Shown here piece after piece: positions 40,122 through 49,916 of a stretch of DNA of 64,000 nt. Position 1 is the stretch's first letter. Each line of letters starts with the position of its first letter. Location: NCBI GenBank assembly GCA_963772815.1, contig CAVYYV010000002.1, positions 1 through 64,000 on the forward strand, written 5' to 3'. Origin of the DNA: DATFFO01 sp963772815. Its GTDB lineage: Bacteria > Actinomycetota > Acidimicrobiia > Spongiisociales > ZC4RG35. Both the position numbers and the translations under genes were made by a program. Under the pieces are notes generated by a model, which saw only the letters and a list, made by a program, of their open reading frames with translations, did no database searches and was not told the DNA's origin.

Positions 40122-43100
40122 TCAGTCGGCGGTGGTTAGGCCGAGGCGGGTCGACCAGGCGGTTATGAAGGCGGATTTGAGCTCGGGGTCGGCGATCTGT
40201 TTGGCGACCTCTTCCATATCGGCCCGGGCCGTCTCGGTGTGCTTGCGGGCGGCCTCACCGTCGCCCAGGGCCGTTGCCGCCCGGGCGGCGGTAGCCGAAA
40301 TCTCGATGGCGAAAATGCGTAGGCCTTCCGCTCGGGCCACATCGAGGGCGGAGGCGAGACGGCCTATGGCTTCCTCGGCGTTGCCTTCAGCCAAAAGGGC
40401 CTCGCCCCGGGCGTGCTCGAGGTGGGCGTCGTAGGCGCGCACTTCCTTATCCAGAAGGAATGTCTGGGCCTCGTCCAACAAACGGTGTGCCTCGGCCGGG
40501 TCATCCAGTGCTGCCCTGACCCGAGCCTTGCCGATCAGCAGACGTGGCTTCTCCCAGTACATGGAGGCTGACGACACTTGCAGGCCCTGGTCGAAATCGG
40601 CTTCAGCGGCGGACAGATCGCCCAGGGCGCGAGCCGCCGTGCCGACCTCCGCCCACACGGTGGAGATCATGTACGCGCCCAGTGAGCCGCTGCCCGCCTC
40701 CAGGGCCATCGAGCGGGACTCGTTCATCGCCTGCTCCATTCCCAGAGTGGCGTAGACGCGGGCCCGCCGTGCCAGTGCCACCGCTACGAAGGCACGGTTG
40801 GGCCCAAATGACCCCATCGCTTGAACCGATTGCAGCTTGTCAAGGGCCTCCTCGATCCGACCCAGTTCGTATTGATACTGAGCAATCTGGGCCCACACCA
40901 GAGGAGTGAAATACGAGGCATATCGACCCAGAGTCGTCTCGCTAATGACCGCCAGGTCCAGCGCTGCCTGCCGGTCGCCTTTTCGGAACTCGAGCTGGGA
41001 CACGACCAGGGCGTTGAGCAGCGCCACGCTGTGTTCGTCGCCTGCCTTCCGAGCCGCATCCATGGCTTCGTCCGCAACCGGCATGGCCTGGTCGAAATCC
41101 ATCAACCACACCCGATTCGCAGCGAGACGGGAAAGACCCTCGAGCCGAATCGAGTCCACACCCATCTCCTCACCCTGCCGGACGGTCTCCTCGTCGTGGA
41201 AGGCCGCCGTCCCGACGTCTCCCCCCATCCCGGCGATCGAACAGGCGTTCATGTGGTACTCGGCCAGACCGAACTCGTCCCCCACCTCCAGCGCCAGGGC
41301 TTTGGCCTGGTCGAGGTAGCGCTGGGCCCCGGCGAAATCACCTGCCAGCGCTGCTGTGTTCATGGCCATGCGGTTGAGAGCCGTCACCTTGGCCGAGGGC
41401 CGATCCGAGCTGTCGGCATAGTCGAGCAGTCGCTGGTAAGTCGCCTCGGACAGGGAGAGATCGGGGACCAGGGTGTAGGCGAGACCCAGGCCATCGTGGC
41501 CCCTGATGACCAGTTCGGGGTCGGCTTCGGCGGGGATGTTGTCCAGAGCGGTGGCGAAAAGACGGATGGCATCTGACAGCGCCATCGATCGGGAGGCCTG
41601 CTCTCCGGCGGCGACCAGATAGGGGAAGGCATGGTCGGCCTCATCTGCCTCCATGAAATGACGGGCGATTTCCTGAACCGCATCAGGTGCAGTCTCGACC
41701 AGGTGATGGGCCAGGCGGGCGTGCAGCTGACGCCGATGGCGGAGCAGGATCGTCGAATAGGCAGCTTCCTGCATCAGGGCGTGGTGAAAACCCAGCACCC
41801 CCGCCTCGTCACGGCTCTCCACAAAGATCTCTCTCCGCAACAGGTCGACCAGGGAGCGGTTGAGGTCGGCATCCTGACCCACCAGCGAGACCAGGGTGGT
41901 CCGATTGAACTCGTTTCCGATCACCGAGGCCATCTGAGCTACCAGCTTCGACTCGGGGCCGAGACGATCGAGCCGAGCCGTGAGCAGGGACCTCAGCCCG
42001 GTGGGAACGGTGGCCGTCACTACCGGGCCTCCGGCCTCACCCATCGCCCGCGCCATCTGCTCGATGAAGAGGGGGTTGCCTTCGGATCGGGTCAGGATTC
42101 GCTCCCGAAGCTCAGCCGGAACGTTGGAGCCGTCGACCAGCCTGTCGAATAGTGCCCGGGCCGCATCAGGCTCCAGATAGGAAAGATCGATAGGGTGATA
42201 TCGGTGGGGGTGATCGCGCTGGGCCACCTCGTGCACATGCCAGGCCGGCTCATCCCGGTAGGGCCGCATCGTGAAGAGCACTCCCACCGGGACGGTCTCG
42301 GTTAGTTGCAACAACTCTTCGATCAGCCCCAGCGACTTGGGGTCGGCCCAATGAATGTCCTCCACCGCCACCACCAGAGGCCGACGGGCTGCCTCGGCCC
42401 CTAGATACGACAGAACCGCGCTCTGCACGCGCCCGTCCAACACCGGCGGTTGGAGCCCTCCCAAGAAATCGGATACCGAATCCGGCAGGGGCAGGGAGGC
42501 GACGTGACCCAGATAGGCCGCGGCGTCGGACAAATCGGGCAGCAGCTCGGTGACGAGTGGCTCTACGGTCTGGTAGGGGTCCTCGGCCCCGTCCACGTCC
42601 CACCAGCGGCGAAGGAGCTGGCGAACGCAGGAGTAAGGGATGGAAGAGTCGTAGGACTCGTTGAAGGCCGACAACCAGGCCAGCCTCCCGTCAGCCTCGG
42701 GAGCATCCATCACGGTCGCCTTCGGCATCGAGCTCCGGAAGGCGGCCAGCAGGCACGACTTACCCAACCCGGCCTCACCCATGATCGAGGCCACCCAGCC
42801 GGCTCCCGCCTCTAGCCGAGGGCGCAGAGACTGCAGCTCTCCCAGCTCGGACGCCCGGCCGATCATGGCCCGTTCCACGCTCGATGGACGACCGCTCCTG
42901 CGGGAAAGGACCCGCACCGCCTCGACCGGCTCGGACTTGCCCTTTACCTCCACCCCGCCGATGCTTTCGCCCTCGAATTGGTCGGACACAAGGGACCAGG
43001 TCTCGGCAGTCACCCGCACCGTGCCCGGATCGGCGGTCTGTTCCATCCGGGCCGCAACATTCACGGCGTCGCCCAGAGCCGTGTACTCCACCCGCAAGTC

Positions 43101-43706
43101 CGACCCCACCTCCCCGACCACCACAAGGCCGGTGTTGATCCCCACCCGCACGTCGATGTCGATACCCCAGCGCCGGCTGATCTCGGCTTTATAACCGCCC
43201 ATGGCATCGGCGATCTCCAGCCCGGCCCGGACCGCCCGCACCGGGTCGTCCTCGTGGGCGATCGGCGCTCCGAAGAAGGCCAGAACCGCATCGCCCATCA
43301 GGCGAGCCAGTGTCCCCTCGTAGCGATAGACGGGAGCGATCATGTGCTCGAAGGCGCCGTTGATGATTTCGCTCCAGTCCTCGGGGTCGAGGCCCTCGGC
43401 GGCGGCAGTGGATCCCTTGATGTCGGCGAAGAGCATCGTGACGGTGCGGCGCTCCCCCCGCATAGGATTGGTGCGGCGTGCCTCCTCGATCTTCTCTTTC
43501 ATCTCGGGCGGCACGTACCTGGTGGCGTCCTGGCTCGCGGCGGGAGCGGAGTCGTCGGCGAACGAATGGCCGCAGTTGCTGCAGAAGTTGGCGTCGGGTG
43601 GGGACTGGTGCGAGCAGACCGAACAGATGATCGGGAGCGCGTGACCACACTGCGCGCAGAACTTCGCTCCCGGAGGGTTCTCATGTCCGCAGTTAGGACA
43701 GGTCAC
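40122..43706 (-). CDS. Double zinc ribbon - class III cyclase - AAA ATPase - TPR regulator
   Basis: 1194 residues. Two zinc ribbons at 3-46 (CPNCGHENPPGAKFCAQCG and CSVCSHQSPPDANFCSNCG). Cyclase at about 85-270 with TVTMLFADIKGSTAAAEGLD, RLMGDAVLAFFGAPIAHEDD and YTALGDAVNVAARMEQ, carrying metal Asp residues and the conserved N and R. An AAA/STAND ATPase begins near 290 (WVASIMGEAGLGKSCLLAAF) with RPLVVAVEDIHWADPKSLGL as Walker B. TPR-like helices run to the end. Standalone signalling protein, cytoplasmic. Common in Actinobacteria; ligand unknown. Confidence 0.88.
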   Translation of the reverse strand: MTCPNCGHENPPGAKFCAQCGHALPIICSVCSHQSPPDANFCSNCGHSFADDSAPAASQDATRYVPPEMKEKIEEARRTNPMRGERRTVTMLFADIKGSTAAAEGLDPEDWSEIINGAFEHMIAPVYRYEGTLARLMGDAVLAFFGAPIAHEDDPVRAVRAGLEIADAMGGYKAEISRRWGIDIDVRVGINTGLVVVGEVGSDLRVEYTALGDAVNVAARMEQTADPGTVRVTAETWSLVSDQFEGESIGGVEVKGKSEPVEAVRVLSRRSGRPSSVERAMIGRASELGELQSLRPRLEAGAGWVASIMGEAGLGKSCLLAAFRSSMPKATVMDAPEADGRLAWLSAFNESYDSSIPYSCVRQLLRRWWDVDGAEDPYQTVEPLVTELLPDLSDAAAYLGHVASLPLPDSVSDFLGGLQPPVLDGRVQSAVLSYLGAEAARRPLVVAVEDIHWADPKSLGLIEELLQLTETVPVGVLFTMRPYRDEPAWHVHEVAQRDHPHRYHPIDLSYLEPDAARALFDRLVDGSNVPAELRERILTRSEGNPLFIEQMARAMGEAGGPVVTATVPTGLRSLLTARLDRLGPESKLVAQMASVIGNEFNRTTLVSLVGQDADLNRSLVDLLRREIFVESRDEAGVLGFHHALMQEAAYSTILLRHRRQLHARLAHHLVETAPDAVQEIARHFMEADEADHAFPYLVAAGEQASRSMALSDAIRLFATALDNIPAEADPELVIRGHDGLGLAYTLVPDLSLSEATYQRLLDYADSSDRPSAKVTALNRMAMNTAALAGDFAGAQRYLDQAKALALEVGDEFGLAEYHMNACSIAGMGGDVGTAAFHDEETVRQGEEMGVDSIRLEGLSRLAANRVWLMDFDQAMPVADEAMDAARKAGDEHSVALLNALVVSQLEFRKGDRQAALDLAVISETTLGRYASYFTPLVWAQIAQYQYELGRIEEALDKLQSVQAMGSFGPNRAFVAVALARRARVYATLGMEQAMNESRSMALEAGSGSLGAYMISTVWAEVGTAARALGDLSAAEADFDQGLQVSSASMYWEKPRLLIGKARVRAALDDPAEAHRLLDEAQTFLLDKEVRAYDAHLEHARGEALLAEGNAEEAIGRLASALDVARAEGLRIFAIEISATAARAATALGDGEAARKHTETARADMEEVAKQIADPELKSAFITAWSTRLGLTTAD

Positions 43707-43861
43707 GATATCTTGTTAGGTCGAACGCCTCGACATTAACAGCGGGCAAAGGATGAACCGGTAAGAAAAGGCCCCTTCGGAGGGGTTCCGGAAGCACTCT
43801 CGCTCAGCCGCGCGATATCCCCGGTCGTGGAACAGAGGTGGTGGTGGTCGTTTAGCTTTGC

Positions 43862-44642
43862 GGGACGAGTCACCGGGAGGAGGTCATTGGAGTGCTCCCG
43901 GTGTTCCGCAGCGAACTTCTGCCGTTCACCGATGTCGAGATCGACCTGTTGGCGATGTTCGCCGAACAGGCTGCGTTGGCGACTGTGACCAGCCAGCTGG
44001 TAGCCACAGTGGACCGGCAGAGAGTGGAGTTGGCCCGGTATCTGCCCGAACAAGTGGCAGCGCTGATCTCCTCTTCGGACGGGGCGGCACTCCTCGCCGG
44101 CCATCGGGCCGAGATCACCGTTGTCCTCGCCGACCTTCGTGGCTTCACCGAGTTCGGAGTGCTGGCTGAGCCTGAGGAGGTTATCGGTGCTCGGTGACTA
44201 CCACCACGAAATGGGCAAGCACGTCACCAGACACGAAGGAACCCTCGCCGGGTTCGAAGGCGACGGTCCAATGGTCTATTTCAATGACCCAATCCCTGCT
44301 CCCGAACATGCGGCGAGGGCGGTGGCGATGGCCAAAGACATGAGTCGAGGCTTCGTCCCTCTCGCCGAGAGCTGGGAACGTAGAGGATTCCGCCTCGGAC
44401 TCGGGATCGGTGTAGCCACCGGATACGCCACATTGGGAAGAATCGGATTCGAAGGCCGCTACGACTACTCGCCGATAGGCACAACCGTCAACCTCGCATC
44501 GCGTCTGTGCGCCCAAGCGGAAGCAGGATCGATCCTCGCCGCCCAACGAACAATCGCCGCCGCCGGCATCGACGCCACCCTGCTACCAGACTCTCTCACC
44601 CTCAAAGGTCTCCCCCAACCCGTTCTGGCCTACAGAATCTGA
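43862..44642 (+). pseudogene. Frameshifted GAF - class III cyclase, 5'-truncated
   Basis: Readable from EEVIGVLPVFRSELLPFTDV, the end of a GAF domain, through ALATVTSQLVATVDRQRVEL, RYLPEQVAALI and VVLADLRGFTEF (first metal Asp). Around 44180-44190 one surplus base shifts the frame (EPEEVIGAR-stop). The cyclase then continues as LGDYHHEMGKHVTRHEGTLA, GFEGDGPMVYFND (second metal Asp) and YSPIGTTVNLASRLCAQ. The N-terminus of the GAF domain is missing as well, so this looks like a genuine remnant. Confidence 0.7.
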
Positions 44643-44868
44643 TCCGCCCATTGGCCCGGCCACACCTGACGGCAAATCTTGCTCGGGTGTGCGGGACACA
44701 GGACCACCTAGGTGATGCCTCCACCCGCCGCGCCGTACGCGCTTCCACCACCTGCCTCGGGCAACCGGCACCACCGTGTGGCGAGGTGATGACATCGTCG
44801 ACAGCGGCGATGGCTCGCGAGACGCTGAGGCATATCAGAACGCGTCGACAAATCGAATGGAGGTATTC

Positions 44869-45408
44869 GTGAAACGACTCAGCGCGTTGATGACCGCCGC
44901 CGTAGTGGCTGCGGCACTGATGGCTCTGCCAGTGGGGCCGGCTCTGGCCTACGGAGGTGGTGCCCATCATGACATGTGGCAGGTCGGGCTCTCGTTCAAC
45001 TGCAACAACCCCTCGCTCTGCACCGAGCTCGGAGAGGTGGGCGGCTCTTGGGGGTGGGCCGAGTTCGACCGATCCGCCGACGGCCAGGAGACGTGGGGCG
45101 ACGCCGAACTCGCGGAGTGTGACCACACCGTCGGGAGCGGCGGTCCGGGCGCCGCAGGCGCGTTCCATCAACGAATCGAGGTGACCAGCTGGACGATCGA
45201 AGAGGGCTCCGCAGGACCGGAGACGTTCTTCGTCACCGGAACGGAAACCGATTTCGGCCCCCACGGGACCAAGGTGACCTACCCGATCGAGAACGTGGAC
45301 ACCGGGATCCGGGCCAAAGCGGGCCACTACACAACCACAGATCTGCTCGGATTCTCGGCGCCGGGGATCGCCGTGCAGGTCCAGGTCGCCTACCGACCGG
45401 CCAAGTAG
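44869..45408 (+). CDS. Secreted protein of unknown family
   Basis: 179 residues from GTG 44869 (GGAGG nine bases before). Signal peptide MKRLSALMTAAVVAAALMAL with PVGPALA cleavage. The mature part has two cysteine pairs (NCNNPSLC and ECDH region) and ends SAPGIAVQVQVAYRPAK. Trp- and Gly-rich segments (GGSWGWAEFDRSADGQETWG) suggest a beta sandwich. No family recognised. 44643-44868 before it holds nothing clear. Confidence 0.65.
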   Translation: MKRLSALMTAAVVAAALMALPVGPALAYGGGAHHDMWQVGLSFNCNNPSLCTELGEVGGSWGWAEFDRSADGQETWGDAELAECDHTVGSGGPGAAGAFHQRIEVTSWTIEEGSAGPETFFVTGTETDFGPHGTKVTYPIENVDTGIRAKAGHYTTTDLLGFSAPGIAVQVQVAYRPAK

Positions 45409-45606
45409 TAGCCGATCTTTCCGTCGGCGCAGGCGGGCGCTGGGGGCGCCAACCGGGACTCTCCGGTGCCCGCCAAGCGCCGCCCCCCACGTGCCAAAGG
45501 CCAAAGACCTTCATCTCCGGCTGAGCCCTTCGGGTGGTGCCCGATCGGGCGATTCGGCGGGCTGAGGTCCCAGAGTTCACCCAGACATGTCGTGGTCTAT
45601 TCGATG

Positions 45607-45626
45607 TGTTACGATATATCGTGACA
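45607..45626. promoter_or_regulatory. Probable PadR operator
   Basis: TGTTACGATATATCGTGACA, symmetric but for one pair, 19 bases before the PadR start. AT-rich centre in a GC-rich region. Probable autoregulatory site. Confidence 0.65.
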
Positions 45627-45645
45627 TATCTACAAGGAGGCAGAC

Positions 45646-46230
45646 ATGGGTTATGCATGCCCCCCACCGTGGGCGTTGAAACTCAAGATGATGGCCATGG
45701 CCGGCCGTGGGTCCGGCTGGGGATTCGGACCCCGGGGAGGGGCCTTCCACATGGGCAACGGTCCATTCTTTCCCGGTGGGCCGAGAGCCGGCCGTGGTGA
45801 CGTTCGCACCGCCATCCTCCACCTCCTGGCCGAGGAGCCGATGCACGGTTACCAGATCATGCAGGAGCTGAACCAGCGCTCCGGCGGAGCGTGGCGGCCC
45901 AGCCCGGGATCCATCTACCCCACTCTCCAGCAGCTAGAGGACGAAGGCCTGGTCAAACCCGAGGAGACGGAAGGCAAGAAGGTCTATGCGCTGACCGCCG
46001 AGGGACGGGCCCAGCTTGAGGCGGAGAACGAGACTCCACCCTGGGAGCAGTTCCTGGGTGAGGCTCACTCTCGGCTGGACGCCCTGCGGGAGGTGGGATT
46101 CCAACTCGTGGCTGCCGTGATGCAGGTGGCCCGGGCCGGATCCGATGACCAGGTCCGCCAGGCACGCCAGGTGCTCGAGGAGACCCGGCGAAAGCTGTAC
46201 CAGATCCTGGGCGAGGGCAGCGACGAGTGA
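45646..46230 (+). CDS. PadR-family transcriptional regulator
   Basis: 194 residues. After a Gly-rich N-terminal stretch (FGPRGGAFHMGNGPFFPGG), the winged helix reads VRTAILHLLAEEPMHGYQIM, RPSPGSIYPTLQQLEDEGLV and KVYALTAEGRAQLEAE, the PadR signature. C-terminal helices (FQLVAAVMQVARAGSDDQVR) form the dimer. AAGGAGG precedes the ATG. PadR proteins often control transporters or phenolic-acid responses; no such target is adjacent. Confidence 0.9.
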   Translation: MGYACPPPWALKLKMMAMAGRGSGWGFGPRGGAFHMGNGPFFPGGPRAGRGDVRTAILHLLAEEPMHGYQIMQELNQRSGGAWRPSPGSIYPTLQQLEDEGLVKPEETEGKKVYALTAEGRAQLEAENETPPWEQFLGEAHSRLDALREVGFQLVAAVMQVARAGSDDQVRQARQVLEETRRKLYQILGEGSDE

Positions 46231-46318
46231 CGCCCGGCTCGGCATCGGCTGCGCCGGCCGGTTAAGTTCATCGCGGGCGCGTCGGGTCTGGCGGGCTCGA
46301 GCCGATGGAGGAGACAAG

Positions 46319-47077
46319 ATGAGAGCCCGTGCACGACTGCTGACGTCCCTGGCCGGATCGATCCTGATCCTGGCCGCCTGCGGATCGGGAGCCAGCAACG
46401 AGACCAGCCCGGCCGTGGCCGCCAGCCCCTCCTCCCCCACCACCATGGCCCAGACAGACGACACGAAATCCCCCACTTCCACCACCCAAACGGCACCGGC
46501 TACGACCTCTGCGCCGGAGGCCAACCAGGACCTCTCCTCGGTGGATTGGGCCACGGTCGACCTGACCACCATCGACTGGGCCAACCTCGACCTCAGCCAG
46601 GTGGACTGGGTCGCCATACAGGACAATCCCACCGCCTCGAACCTGGAGCAGGAGACGCTCGACCTGATCCAGTCCAGCCTCGACCCGGGCAGCGCCACGC
46701 TCACCGTGGGCGACCAGACCTTCGAATTCGACAACTTCCTGTGCGCTTTCGGCCACGACGCCACCCAGAGCGACGTATACGCGTTCAGCTCCAATTCGTT
46801 CGGCGAATACCAGGGCACCCGGGTGCAGATGCAGGCCAACATCCGCGACGAGTCCGGTTCGGGCCGCTTCGATGGTCCCGACCTGACCCACGAGGTCTAT
46901 GTCCAGGACGTCGAGGACTTCGAAAACCCGGCCGTCGACCTGGAGATGAACGCCCCCGAGGGCATCACCATCGACGGCTACTCGATCACCGCCCAGGGCA
47001 CGCTCCAGAATATGCTCACCTCCGAGCAGGTGTCGGGCTCGCTTGAGGCGACCTGTGGAGACCAGAGCCGGCGTTGA
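46319..47077 (+). CDS. Lipoprotein with a short five-residue repeat
   Basis: 252 residues. Lipobox LILAAC, Cys 21, so exported and lipid-anchored. After a Ser/Thr/Pro linker comes a run of five-residue units: DWATV, DLTTI, DWANL, DLSQV, DWVAI. The rest is a beta-rich domain with FEFDNFLCAFGHDATQSDVY and ATCGDQSRR whose two cysteines could pair. Not recognised. The repeat is in the style of pentapeptide-repeat proteins but makes only about one turn. Confidence 0.72.
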   Translation: MRARARLLTSLAGSILILAACGSGASNETSPAVAASPSSPTTMAQTDDTKSPTSTTQTAPATTSAPEANQDLSSVDWATVDLTTIDWANLDLSQVDWVAIQDNPTASNLEQETLDLIQSSLDPGSATLTVGDQTFEFDNFLCAFGHDATQSDVYAFSSNSFGEYQGTRVQMQANIRDESGSGRFDGPDLTHEVYVQDVEDFENPAVDLEMNAPEGITIDGYSITAQGTLQNMLTSEQVSGSLEATCGDQSRR

Positions 47078-47093
47078 ACGATGGGCCGGGCGC

Positions 47094-47510
47094 TCAGCCG
47101 ATGCGGCCATAGGCCGATTCCGCCGCCAGCAAGACGACCAGACGCCTCTGGTCGATCATGGCCTGGTTGAATTCGTCCCAATCGGGGTGCGGCCCCCGGA
47201 TCGCTTCATAGACCCTGCGCAACAAGGCGGCGGTGTCATCGTCGGGACTGGTGGTGACGGGGGACAGGGTGGCCCTGCCCTCGACTACAGCCCACGAGCC
47301 GAAGTCGTCGGAGGTGACGTGGAGCCCGGCACGATCGTCGCGACTCAGATTGGCGATCTTGACCTGATGAGCCCGGGTGGAGATGTGTACGGCCCCGTCC
47401 CAGGTGGCATATCCGATGTTGGTGGCATGAGGGCGGCCGTCGGCTTTGACGGTGAGGAGGACGCCCAAATGGCGGTCAATGACGAAATCGAGAGCGGGCT
47501 GAAGCTGCAT
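47094..47510 (-). CDS. PPOX-class F420/flavin-dependent oxidoreductase
   Basis: 138 residues, split-barrel flavin/deazaflavin fold: LDFVIDRHLGVLLTVKADGR, PHATNIGYATWDGAVHISTR, HQVKIANLSRDDRAGLHV and GRATLSPVTT. This is typical of actinobacterial PPOX-class, often F420-dependent, reductases. ATG 47510 is the conserved N-terminus (MQLQPALDF). Substrate unknown. Confidence 0.82.
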   Translation of the reverse strand: MQLQPALDFVIDRHLGVLLTVKADGRPHATNIGYATWDGAVHISTRAHQVKIANLSRDDRAGLHVTSDDFGSWAVVEGRATLSPVTTSPDDDTAALLRRVYEAIRGPHPDWDEFNQAMIDQRRLVVLLAAESAYGRIG

Positions 47511-47665
47511 CGGATCTCCTAGCTGGGGTGACCCAACGTAGCCGCACCCAATCCACCCGGCGATCAACCCCGAGCCTGACGAAGTACCGGGGTCGAATGT
47601 GACCAACTCCCGTGGTGGGCGACTCGGTCGCTGACGATGCTGGCAAAGACGACGAAAGGAGATCA

Positions 47666-47860
47666 GTGACTCCGAAAACCAGCACGGCATGGCGAGACAC
47701 CATGGTCGGCGTCGGACTCGTTATCGGAGCCGGCCTGGGGGGCACGCTCGGATTGGTGGTGGGTGGTGGATCCGGGATGGCGATCGGCGGTGCCATCGGA
47801 GCCGCACTCGGCCTACTGGTCGGGGCGATCGCCCGAAGCCTCCTCGGGCAGACTCACTGA
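47666..47860 (+). CDS. Small glycine-zipper membrane protein
   Basis: 64 residues from GTG 47666, with AAAGGAG upstream. Two hydrophobic glycine-rich helices: VGVGLVIGAGLGGTLGLVVG and MAIGGAIGAALGLLVGAIAR. Glycine-zipper packing suggests oligomerisation in the membrane. No known function. Confidence 0.6.
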   Translation: MTPKTSTAWRDTMVGVGLVIGAGLGGTLGLVVGGGSGMAIGGAIGAALGLLVGAIARSLLGQTH

Positions 47861-47900
47861 CGCGACCATCGCCCACAGCCGACCGTAAGCGGCTGTCGGA

Positions 47901-49796
47901 TCAGTCTTCTGACAAGCGGTACCCGACGCCTCGCACCGTCTCGATCAACTTTGCCTTCGGGCCCAGCTTCTTGCGCAGCGTGTAGATGACCCCATCCACA
48001 GCACTCGGCGCCAGGCGGGAATCGGCTCCCCATACGTCTTTCAACAATTCCTGACGCGAGACCACCTCGCCGGTGTGGCTGCGCAGGTAGCTCATCACCT
48101 CGAACTCTCGTGGCGTCAAGTCGACCCGGCCCGCCCCGAGCACGACCTGACGCTGGATCACGTCGATCAGGTCGTCCTCTTCCACACCAAGCTCCTCGCC
48201 CACCAGCTTGACCAGCCACCCCGCCACCGAGGCGGGGCCGAAATCCACGACCAGACTCTGGAACGGGGGGCCGCCGCCCATCTCTACCTCGCCAGTTGGA
48301 ATCGAGCTACCCGACATCCCACCGATGAGCTCCGTGTAGTCGTCGGGATGGTCGGTGGATAGATAGAGGCGGCGTAGGCGGGGGCGCAACTCCAGGAGAG
48401 AGCGCTGCAGGTCTCCCCACAGGGCGGCCTGGACGTCACCCGGGCGGCCCCCCGATTCCTGGGTCAGCCAGCGACGAAAGAACAGCACTTCCTGGCCATG
48501 GGGCACGGGATGGTCCCGGAGGTGCGACGCCCAGGCGGCGACGACCGGGTCGTAGCTGAACCGGTCCAGGTCGAGGCGGGCGGCAGGCAGGACAACCGAG
48601 AACCCGACCACCTCGCCTCCCCAGCCCCGGGCCACCCGGAACGCTTCGGGGTGGCGGTACCACCACGAGCGGAGCAGTTCTGCGCTCTCGGCGGAATCGT
48701 GGCGGTCGAGAATCTCGTCGATGGCGGCGCCGTCGATGGGGTCGGCGGGCTCGATGGCGAAACGATGCATGTCGGTGGGGAGGAAGGCACCCCGCACCGT
48801 CGAGTTCTCCAGCAGGTAGATCATGTCGGCCGCGTCGCTCCATGGCGTCGCACCGGCCTCCCGTGCCGCACGAGAACGGAGGTAGTCCCATGCTCGTCGG
48901 CGCAGGTAGAGGGCTGTGGACGGCTTGGTCTCCCGGAGCCGGGCCAGGATGGCCGGTCGCAATGGCTCAGGCAGGGCCAGATGACCGTCGATGGATTCCA
49001 TGAACGGAAGCTCGCCCAGAGTCTGTGTCGCCTCTACGGAGTCGACGCCGGGCAGCATCGAACCGAGCAGCGAAGTGGTCACCCACCTCACCACCGCCGC
49101 CGCCTCGAGTAGGTGCAGCGTAGAAAGATCGAGGTCGGCCAGGTATGCCCGGGTGAGCTCATCGAGCAGCTGGCTCATCGTCGCATCGCGGGACGGTCGT
49201 TCGGATTCCTCGGGAAGGGCCATCGACCCCATCAGCAGGGCAAGGGGATGACCGCCGACCACATGGGTTATGGCATCGGCCCGCTCGGGGGAAGCGCCCG
49301 TCTCGGTCACCAGTCTCCGCCCATCCTGGGGGGCTAGTGGCCCCAGATGCATCGCCTCGAAGCTTCCCGGCGGCAGGCGTCTCCACACGGTGTGGGGCTC
49401 GTCGCGGCCGGAGAGGATGAGCGAGACCTGGGAGGGGAGATTCGGGACCTGGGATTGACGGAGCCAAGTGTCGAGCAGTCGAGCAGTCTCATATTGATCC
49501 AGACAAAGCACGGTTCGTTTGGACAGGGACCAGGAGATGTGCTCTTTGCCCCGGGTGAGGTCGACGGTGAGCGAAGCCGAAGGATGGGCGGCCAGGGCAG
49601 CCAGGAATCCGTGCTCGGTGGGTTCGACTTGCCGACAGTCCAGGATGATGATGCCGGCCTCGCCCGACCGGTCCCGGGCGAAGCGTCTCAGGAGGCTCGA
49701 CTTTCCCGACCCGGCCGGGCCGTGGAGGAACAGGACGCGGGGGGCGCCGTCGCCCAAGAGCCTGGCCAACATGTCCAGTTCCCGGTCCCGGCCCAC
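47901..49796 (-). CDS. AAA/STAND ATPase with a C-terminal OmpR-type winged helix
   Basis: 631 residues. FVGRDRELDMLARLL then Walker A LHGPAGSGKSSLLRRF near 25-40, Walker B VLCLDQYE, and LILSGRDEPHTVWR make a STAND-type ATPase. A middle region (about 350-450: FRVARGWGGEVVGFSVVLPA) resembles a GNAT fold. The C-terminal 100 residues are an OmpR/PhoB winged helix (DLTPREFEVMSYLRSHTGEV, VSRQELLKDVWG, VDGVIYTLRKKLGPKAKLIE, TVRGVGYRL). A single-protein ATP-dependent transcription regulator. Start uncertain by about 20 residues. Confidence 0.78.
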   Translation of the reverse strand: MGRDRELDMLARLLGDGAPRVLFLHGPAGSGKSSLLRRFARDRSGEAGIIILDCRQVEPTEHGFLAALAAHPSASLTVDLTRGKEHISWSLSKRTVLCLDQYETARLLDTWLRQSQVPNLPSQVSLILSGRDEPHTVWRRLPPGSFEAMHLGPLAPQDGRRLVTETGASPERADAITHVVGGHPLALLMGSMALPEESERPSRDATMSQLLDELTRAYLADLDLSTLHLLEAAAVVRWVTTSLLGSMLPGVDSVEATQTLGELPFMESIDGHLALPEPLRPAILARLRETKPSTALYLRRRAWDYLRSRAAREAGATPWSDAADMIYLLENSTVRGAFLPTDMHRFAIEPADPIDGAAIDEILDRHDSAESAELLRSWWYRHPEAFRVARGWGGEVVGFSVVLPAARLDLDRFSYDPVVAAWASHLRDHPVPHGQEVLFFRRWLTQESGGRPGDVQAALWGDLQRSLLELRPRLRRLYLSTDHPDDYTELIGGMSGSSIPTGEVEMGGGPPFQSLVVDFGPASVAGWLVKLVGEELGVEEDDLIDVIQRQVVLGAGRVDLTPREFEVMSYLRSHTGEVVSRQELLKDVWGADSRLAPSAVDGVIYTLRKKLGPKAKLIETVRGVGYRLSED

Positions 49797-49916
49797 GAAG
49801 ATGTCGTTCCGTCGCGTTAGTTCGGCGGTTGTCGCGGCGTGACCTCCTAGCCAGCACCCCGGACCCTACCAAGGGGGGCGATGAAATAGGGGTGAACTTT
49901 GGGCCGTCAGCCTCGC

